Positions 14,143-18,520 of a stretch of DNA of 18,520 nt are shown piece after piece. The notes below the pieces were generated by a model. That model did not search any database. It saw only the letters and a program-made list of their open reading frames with translations, and was not told the DNA's origin. A program made the translations under genes and the position numbers. The DNA is taken from the NCBI GenBank assembly GCA_031373255.1, contig JANMMJ010000049.1, positions 1 to 18,520 on the forward strand, in the 5' to 3' direction. Origin of the DNA: JANMMJ01 sp031373255. Its GTDB lineage: Bacteria; Pseudomonadota; Alphaproteobacteria; Rhizobiales; Aestuariivirgaceae. How positions within the stretch are numbered: the stretch's first letter is position 1; each line of letters begins with the position of its first letter.

Positions 14143-15531
14143 TTAAACGGGCAGGTTGACGATGGCGCGCAGACCACCGAGCGGGCTATCGGCCAGTTCA
14201 ATATCTCCACCATGGGCGCGCGCGATATCTCGGGCGATCGCCAATCCCAGTCCCGTCCCGGTTTCGTCCTGGTTGCGGGCATGATCAAGCCGCACGAATG
14301 GCCTGAACACTTCCTCGCGAAGGCCCGGTTCAATCCCAGGGCCATCATCGTCCACCACAACTTTCAAATGGTGTGGTGATAACTCCGCGCCAATTTTGAC
14401 CTTTTTGCCATATTGCGCGGCATTTCCGATCAGGTTGCTCACCAGACGGCGGAAGGCATTTGGCTTGAGCTTGACCATCAGCTCGTCCGGCACGTCAATT
14501 GTCACGGATTTGCTTGCCCGGTTGGTTTGCTTGGCAACAGAGGCCAGCAATTGCGCGGCATCGATCAATTCCGCCTTCTCGCCGCCATCGCCTTTGACAA
14601 AGGCCATGTATGCTTCGAGCATCCTCTGCATTTCATCGACATCTTCCTTGAGAGCGTCGAGATGCGGACTGTCCTTCAGCATGGCAATTTCCAGGCGAAA
14701 GCGGGTGAGAATTGTCCGTAAATCATGTGAAACCCCGGCCAGCATTGCCGTGCGCTGCTCGACATGGCGTTCAATGCGGTCCTTCATCGCCAGAAAGGCT
14801 TGCGCCGCCTCGCGCACTTCCGCAGCGCCGCGTGGATGGAATGCCGGCACGTCGTGCCCCATGCCAAAGCTCTTCGCCGCCTCGGCCAGTTGCAGGATCG
14901 GCTGGATCTGTTTGCGCATGAACGCCACTGCGATGGCGAGGAGAACCAGCGAAGACAACAGCATCCAGAACAGGAACACATGCGTGCTCGCCGCAGAGGC
15001 CCGTTCCTCATTCGGCCTCAACCGGAGTACTACGCCCTTCTCCACCTCGACCCGGATATCCACGGTACCGTCCTGTCCGGACGTATCGAGCCAGAACGGC
15101 AGGCCGACATCATTCGAAAGGTACCGATTGAGCCGGCGGTCAACCACCGAAAACAGTGGCGGCGGCAATGGCGCGGGCAATGCAGCATTGCGCTCGATTG
15201 AAAGCCGCAGGTTCAATTGTTCGTTCGCGAGTGACTCGATTTGGGCAAAAGCTGCATCGTTTCCCGGTGAGCGCCGGTAGAGCTCCACAACAGCTGCGAT
15301 CTCCCGCGCAAGCGACCGCGACAGTACTTTGGTAACCTGGTCCCAATGCCGGTCAAGAATGATGCCGGCCATGATCGTCTGCAGCACCACTATGGGCGTC
15401 ACAACGATAATCAGCGACCGCTTGTACAGTCCTGTAGGCAGATAGCGCTCGAGAAAACGGCTAAACCGCCAGTACAGCGAAGGATTATCCGGAGAGTCTG
15501 GCGTCGCGTGTGAGACTGTTGTCGGCATCAT
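14143..15531 (-). CDS. EnvZ-like sensor histidine kinase
   Basis: A 462-residue inner-membrane kinase. TM1 is at about 38-59, a periplasmic region follows to about 182, and TM2 is about 184-204. Then come HAMP (about 205-258), a HisKA dimerisation helix with phospho-acceptor His269 in VSHDLRTILTRFRLEIAML, and the ATPase domain. That domain has N-box NLIGNAAQYG (366-375), G1 DDGPGI (395-400) and G2 GTGLGL (425-430). The residue after HDLRT is Ile where EnvZ has Pro, a position important for phosphatase activity in EnvZ. It lies four bases after the response regulator stop, so it is its likely partner. The periplasmic domain has a Pro-rich segment (PAPLPPPLF) and no signal I can name. Confidence 0.93.
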   Translation of the reverse strand: MMPTTVSHATPDSPDNPSLYWRFSRFLERYLPTGLYKRSLIIVVTPIVVLQTIMAGIILDRHWDQVTKVLSRSLAREIAAVVELYRRSPGNDAAFAQIESLANEQLNLRLSIERNAALPAPLPPPLFSVVDRRLNRYLSNDVGLPFWLDTSGQDGTVDIRVEVEKGVVLRLRPNEERASAASTHVFLFWMLLSSLVLLAIAVAFMRKQIQPILQLAEAAKSFGMGHDVPAFHPRGAAEVREAAQAFLAMKDRIERHVEQRTAMLAGVSHDLRTILTRFRLEIAMLKDSPHLDALKEDVDEMQRMLEAYMAFVKGDGGEKAELIDAAQLLASVAKQTNRASKSVTIDVPDELMVKLKPNAFRRLVSNLIGNAAQYGKKVKIGAELSPHHLKVVVDDDGPGIEPGLREEVFRPFVRLDHARNQDETGTGLGLAIARDIARAHGGDIELADSPLGGLRAIVNLPV

Positions 15532-15535
15532 TCAT

Positions 15536-16225
15536 TCACTGGTCGAGGTGGAGCATGTAACCGAGGCCTCGAACCGTCTGCAGATAAGCCGGATTGGCAG
15601 GATCCTCTTCAATCTTCTGCCTCAACCTGTTGATTTGAACATCGACGCTGCGCGCCCCTTCTTCCGCGCCAGGTTGGGCAAGATCAAGGCGGCTCACCGT
15701 CTGCCCAGCCCGATCGATCAGCGAGCGCAGCAATTCGCGTTCCCGCGTGGTCAGTTTGACCAGTTCGCCATCCCGCCGCAGTTCGCCGCGCTTGCGATTG
15801 AAGGTCACAACCCCAAATCTCACATCTTCCTGAACTGCCTTCAAGGTGACGCGCCGCAACAAATTCTGGATTCGCAGCAAAAGCTCACGGGGTTCGAAGG
15901 GCTTTCCCAGATAATCGTCACTGCCCGACTGCAGTCCGGCAATCCGGTCATTCGGCTCGGACAGCGCCGATAGAATCAGAACCGGCACTTGGTTGTTGAT
16001 TTTTCGCAATGACTCGGTCAGCGAGAGTCCTGTCTCCCCCGGCATCATGATGTCGAGTACCAGCAAATCGAATGCAATGCTCTGCATCGATTCCCGTGCT
16101 TCAGCGGCCGATTGCACCGCCGAAACCCGGAAGCCGTTTTCCTGGAGATAGGACTTTATCAGTTCGCGGATGCGGCGGTCATCGTCGACCACGAGAATAT
16201 GGGCCGCATCGTCTCCGGCGATCAT
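15536..16225 (-). CDS. OmpR-family response regulator (PetR-like)
   Basis: A 229-residue DNA-binding regulator. The receiver domain has the acidic pair D14-D15 (VVDDD), phospho-acceptor D58 (LVLDIMMPG), a Ser at the Thr/Ser switch (LILSA) and Lys108 (GKPF). The C-terminal winged helix shows LTTRERELLRSLIDRAG, RSVDVQINRLRQKIEEDP and QTVRGLGYML. I start at ATG 16225, which gives a normal receiver N-terminus. A TTG at 16234 overlapping the marR stop is possible but weaker. It lies between marR and the kinase gene. In Rhodobacter capsulatus the corresponding MarR-type/OmpR-type pair is called petP/petR; no cytochrome bc1 genes are in this window. Confidence 0.93.
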   Translation of the reverse strand: MIAGDDAAHILVVDDDRRIRELIKSYLQENGFRVSAVQSAAEARESMQSIAFDLLVLDIMMPGETGLSLTESLRKINNQVPVLILSALSEPNDRIAGLQSGSDDYLGKPFEPRELLLRIQNLLRRVTLKAVQEDVRFGVVTFNRKRGELRRDGELVKLTTRERELLRSLIDRAGQTVSRLDLAQPGAEEGARSVDVQINRLRQKIEEDPANPAYLQTVRGLGYMLHLDQ

Positions 16226-16230
16226 TCTGG

Positions 16231-16734
16231 TCAACCAACCATCTTGCCAGCCTCGATCCGGCTGTGGACTTCATCACGGTTGGCTGGGTTGATAAGATGG
16301 TAAAGCACGTTGCGATAGGACATCTGCGAGCCTGGGCCGGCTTCCGAAAGCGCCCTCCGGATACGCAGAAGCTGCGGCGCCATCAATCGCTTGTGGAGAT
16401 TCTCGCCTTCCGAAGTCAGAAACAGCAGGCGCTGCCGCCTATCCTCGGCGCCCTCCTGCTGGCATACAAAACCCTTGTCGATCAGTTCCTTCAACACCCG
16501 GCTGAGGCTTTGCTTGGTGATGCCAAGAATATCGAGAAGCTGCGCCACCGTCATGCCCGGATTGCGCCCGGTAAAGTGCAGCACCCGGTGATGCGCCCGC
16601 CCGAATTTGTACTCGGCCAGAATTTGGTCGGGGTCGGAAATGAAATCGCGATAGGCGAAAAACAGCAGTTCGACCAGGCCCACGACGTCTTCGTCATTGA
16701 TACGCTCGGTGTTCACCGAAATTACGTCAGCCAT
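16231..16734 (-). CDS. MarR-family winged-helix regulator (PetP-like)
   Basis: A 167-residue regulator. The winged helix spans about 60-110: MTVAQLLDILGITKQSLSRV, then LKELIDKGFV and the wing DRRQRLLFLTSEG. Flanking helices (ELLFFAYRDF and the C-terminal RRALSEAG onward) would form the dimer interface. First gene of a MarR, response regulator, kinase operon. Its start codon (16732-16734) lies inside a palindromic 19-bp site at 16726-16744 that is repeated at 16797-16815, which suggests autoregulation together with control of the divergent aminotransferase gene (inference). Confidence 0.9.
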   Translation of the reverse strand: MADVISVNTERINDEDVVGLVELLFFAYRDFISDPDQILAEYKFGRAHHRVLHFTGRNPGMTVAQLLDILGITKQSLSRVLKELIDKGFVCQQEGAEDRRQRLLFLTSEGENLHKRLMAPQLLRIRRALSEAGPGSQMSYRNVLYHLINPANRDEVHSRIEAGKMVG

Positions 16735-16744
16735 ATTGACATAT
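16726..16744 (+). promoter_or_regulatory. Putative MarR/PetP operator, site 1
   Basis: GTCAGCCATATTGACATAT, containing the inverted repeat GTCA-N7-TGAC. It covers the marR start codon on the - strand and the -35 hexamer of the + strand promoter. Matches site 2 at 17 of 19 positions. Confidence 0.6.
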
Positions 16745-16763
16745 TTTCCACTTTTGCTATGAT
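16736..16763 (+). promoter_or_regulatory. Near-consensus promoter toward the aminotransferase gene
   Basis: TTGACA (16736-16741, perfect) and TATGAT (16758-16763, 5/6) are separated by 16 bases. Transcription would begin near 16770, leaving a ~110-nt leader before ATG 16881. This is the strongest promoter match in the window, and its -35 lies inside operator site 1. Confidence 0.7.
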
Positions 16764-16796
16764 CGGCCCAACATAATCCATCGGCGCCAAGGTCAT

Positions 16797-16815
16797 GTCA
16801 GTCACATTGACATAT
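16797..16815 (+). promoter_or_regulatory. Putative MarR/PetP operator, site 2
   Basis: GTCAGTCACATTGACATAT, in the same orientation as site 1 and 71 bp from it. Including two flanking bases, its arms extend to ATGTCA-N7-TGACAT (16795-16813), a perfect 6-bp-arm palindrome. It lies downstream of the predicted start of transcription, as expected for a roadblock or looping operator. A second TTGACA here has no good -10. Confidence 0.6.
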
Positions 16816-16868
16816 AGGCGCAATTAGCCCGCTGATGCAAAGTGGCGAATGCCACCAAGGCGGCCATT

Positions 16869-16875
16869 GGGAGGA
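16869..16875 (+). promoter_or_regulatory. Ribosome binding site that sets the aminotransferase start
   Basis: GGGAGGA, five bases before ATG 16881. It decides against the longer in-frame GTG start at 16842. Confidence 0.8.
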
Positions 16876-16880
16876 AAGAG

Positions 16881-17768
16881 ATGTCGATTATCCCCTTCGA
16901 TCAGCGCGATGGCATGATCTGGTTTGATGGTGAGTTCGTTCCTTGGAAAGATGCCAAGATCCATGTCCTCACCCACGGCCTTCACTATGGCTCCTGTGTT
17001 TTCGAGGGTGAGCGCGCCTATGATGGCGTCATTTTCCGGTCGCGCGATCACTCGGTGCGTTTCCGCAAGTCAGCCGAAATCATGGATTTCGAAATCCCTT
17101 ATTCAATCGAGCAACTCGAGGCCGCAAAAGCCAGGGTCGTCGAACTGAACGGCGGTGGCGATCAGTATGTCCGTCCTGTTGCATGGCGCGGATCTGAAAT
17201 GATGGCGGTTGCCGCGCAGCACGCAAAGATTCACGTGGCCATTGCGACCTGGGCCTGGCCTTCAATGTTCGATCCAGAAGTCAAGATGAAGGGCATTAAG
17301 CTCGACATCGCCGAATTCCGCCGGCCTGACCCGCAATGTGCGCCTGTCCACGCGAAGGCGGCTGGTCTTTACATGATTTGCACCATCTCGAAGCACAAGG
17401 CGGAAAAGAAAGGCTATGCCGACGCCATGATGCTCGACTGGCAGGGCCGCGTTGCCGAGTGTACCGGCGCAAATATCTTCTTTGTTCGCGATGGCGCCGT
17501 GCACACGCCGATTGCAGATTGCTTCCTCAGTGGCATTACCCGCAACACTGTGATTGACCTGGCGCGTAAGGAAGGCCTGGAAATCATCGAGCGGCGCATT
17601 ATGCCGGAAGAACTCAGCACGTTTAATGAGTGCTTCATCGTAGGCTCGGCCGCCGAAGTCACTCCCGTTGCCGAAATTGGCCCTTACAAGTTCAAGCCGG
17701 GCAACATCTCCCGGACCTTGATGGACGCCTACAGCAATGCAGTGAGGCCGGCAGCGAAAGCTGCCTGA
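16881..17768 (+). CDS. ilvE: Branched-chain amino acid aminotransferase (class IV PLP fold)
   Basis: A 295-residue cytoplasmic enzyme that interconverts Leu/Ile/Val and their 2-oxo acids with 2-oxoglutarate/Glu. Family features are WFDGEFVPWKDAKIHVLTHG, LHYGSCVFEGERAY, the likely PLP Lys in VHAKAAGLYM, and YADAMMLDWQGRVAECTGAN. FLSGITRNTVIDLARKEG and the phosphate-binding IVGSAAEVTPVAEIGPY follow. ATG 16881 is set by GGGAGGA. It is divergent from marR, and its promoter region carries two putative MarR operators. A related class IV activity (D-amino acid transaminase or aminodeoxychorismate lyase) is less likely given the length and motifs. Confidence 0.93.
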   Translation: MSIIPFDQRDGMIWFDGEFVPWKDAKIHVLTHGLHYGSCVFEGERAYDGVIFRSRDHSVRFRKSAEIMDFEIPYSIEQLEAAKARVVELNGGGDQYVRPVAWRGSEMMAVAAQHAKIHVAIATWAWPSMFDPEVKMKGIKLDIAEFRRPDPQCAPVHAKAAGLYMICTISKHKAEKKGYADAMMLDWQGRVAECTGANIFFVRDGAVHTPIADCFLSGITRNTVIDLARKEGLEIIERRIMPEELSTFNECFIVGSAAEVTPVAEIGPYKFKPGNISRTLMDAYSNAVRPAAKAA

Positions 17769-17866
17769 ACGTTCAATCGCCAAGGGCCTCTGCAATGGGG
17801 TACCACTTGTGTGAAACACTCCCCTCGGCGCAGGATGTTCCAGTGCGTCATCGGGGAGAATGCGTC

Positions 17867-18520
17867 ATGGGTAATCTTGCAGCAGTGCGGCGTTATTTCG
17901 ATGCATGGAATGCGCGCAATGCCGACGCAATCCTTGCCGCGCTTAATGATAACGGTACCTATGAGGACCCCACGACCGGCGGCGCAATTTCCGGCGAAGC
18001 GATCCGCGCCTATGTGACAGGCTTGTGGTCGGCTTTTCCCGATTTGGCATTCGAGGAACAGAGCTTGCATGAAACCGGCCCCGGCAGCGCCGCGGGCCAA
18101 TGGATCATGCGCGGCACCAACACAGGCAGCATGATGGGCTTGCCGCCAACCGGCAGGAAGGTGGAGCTGCGCGGCGCCGATTTTATCACAACGAAAAACG
18201 GCAGGGTTCAAACCGTCACTGGCTATTTCGACTCCAGCACCGTACCGCGCCAACTCGGACTCAATGTCATTGTCCAGCCGTTCGGGATCGGACCCTTCAA
18301 GTTTGGGACGTCTGTGGCCGTGCAAACGGGCAAAACCGAGGTACCAGGCGTGTTCTCCATCACCCAGGTCGAATCACTGGACGACGAGGCGGGAAAGATC
18401 TTCACCAGCAGTTCGCGCGACACGATGATCGACATGCTGAAGATGGATGGCTTCATCGGCGTGCTTACCGCGAACTTCGGCAACCGGCGGCTCACGATCA
18501 GTGCCTGGGCCAACCCGGAT
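17867..18520 (+). CDS. SnoaL/NTF2-like (ester cyclase type) protein with an extra C-terminal domain, truncated by window end
   Basis: The frame is open from ATG 17867 to the last base (218 codons, no stop), so this is a 5' partial gene. GGGGAG (17853-17858) lies eight bases before the ATG. Residues 1-125 are a SnoaL-like cone domain: VRRYFDAWNARNADAILAAL, YEDPTTGG, LWSAFPDLAFEEQSLHETG, and the typical GSMMGLPPTGRKVELRGADF. Beyond it, about residues 140-218 (from FGTSVAVQTGK through FSITQVESLDDEAGK to TANFGNRRLTISAWANPD) look like a ferredoxin-like alpha/beta barrel of the ABM monooxygenase type. The reaction is unknown; SnoaL-fold members include cyclases, isomerases and non-enzymes. The 98-bp gap from ilvE holds no clear promoter or terminator. 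Confidence 0.75.
   Translation, partial: MGNLAAVRRYFDAWNARNADAILAALNDNGTYEDPTTGGAISGEAIRAYVTGLWSAFPDLAFEEQSLHETGPGSAAGQWIMRGTNTGSMMGLPPTGRKVELRGADFITTKNGRVQTVTGYFDSSTVPRQLGLNVIVQPFGIGPFKFGTSVAVQTGKTEVPGVFSITQVESLDDEAGKIFTSSSRDTMIDMLKMDGFIGVLTANFGNRRLTISAWANPD

Noticed and set aside
14396..15280. A 294-codon open frame on the + strand
   Set aside because: It lies wholly antisense to the histidine kinase, whose domains are all recognisable; the translation is Ser/Arg-rich and low in information, typical of a shadow frame.
16072..16776. A 234-codon open frame on the + strand across marR
   Set aside because: Antisense to the MarR and response-regulator genes, no family motifs, and it would run through the operator/promoter region.
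16807..16835. A second promoter using the TTGACA in operator site 2
   Set aside because: No acceptable -10 hexamer 15-19 bases downstream; the hexamer is better explained as part of the repeated operator.
1..18520. CRISPR array, tRNA/rRNA genes, insertion sequences, phage genes, toxin-antitoxin or defence clusters
   Set aside because: No spaced direct-repeat series, no tRNA-like cloverleaf noticed, no transposase or integrase motifs and no such gene families among the coding regions.

Overview
The window looks like a core chromosomal segment of an alphaproteobacterium, probably in or near the Hyphomicrobiales/Rhizobiales. The evidence is gene content and order: a PetP/PetR-like MarR plus OmpR-type pair with an EnvZ-like kinase beside a branched-chain aminotransferase, the lgt / NDUFAF7-like methyltransferase / pgeF run, an L25 protein with a long Ala/Pro/Lys tail, and a YbjN-proC-TetR-CsaA run. 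I cannot name a genus. I saw no insertion sequence, prophage, CRISPR array, tRNA or rRNA. Genes are packed, many with 1-17 bp overlaps, and no gap exceeds 300 bp.

Layout. (1) Positions 1-953, + strand: the 3' end of hemF (haem synthesis), then apt (adenine salvage). (2) 950-4322, - strand, read right to left: rplY (L25/Ctc), pth, ychF and two MaoC-fold hydratases, a translation-linked operon with a hydratase pair at its end. (3) 4534-5070, + strand: a lone LuxR-type autoinducer-binding domain with no DNA-binding domain. (4) 5057-11243, - strand: lgt, a MidA/NDUFAF7-like methyltransferase, pgeF, an M24-fold hydrolase lacking the usual metal ligands, and a lipoprotein. After a 107-bp gap with its own promoter come prs (PRPP synthesis) and a DUF1989 protein. 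(5) 11355-14140, + strand: ubiK, a YbjN-domain protein, proC, a TetR-like protein and a CsaA-type tRNA-binding protein. (6) 14143-16734, - strand: MarR, response regulator and histidine kinase as one operon. (7) 16881-17768, + strand: a branched-chain aminotransferase divergent from marR. (8) 17867 to the right edge, + strand: a SnoaL/NTF2-like protein with an extra C-terminal domain, truncated by the window end.

Most genes are housekeeping. PRPP made by Prs feeds Apt. Lgt would lipidate the lipoprotein encoded at the end of its own operon. Pth, YchF, L25 and CsaA all touch translation or its quality control.

The most interesting regulatory structure lies between marR and the aminotransferase gene. 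Two nearly identical 19-bp sites (17/19 identical), each holding GTCA-N7-TGAC, sit 71 bp apart. One covers both the marR start codon and the -35 of a near-consensus promoter reading toward the aminotransferase. The other lies in that transcript's predicted leader. The second notable item is the stand-alone autoinducer-binding domain, which keeps most signal-contact residues but has Tyr at the TraR Trp57 position. I found no convincing new multi-gene system. These two items, the metal-ligand-less M24 protein, the isolated DUF1989 protein and the fused SnoaL protein are the best leads.
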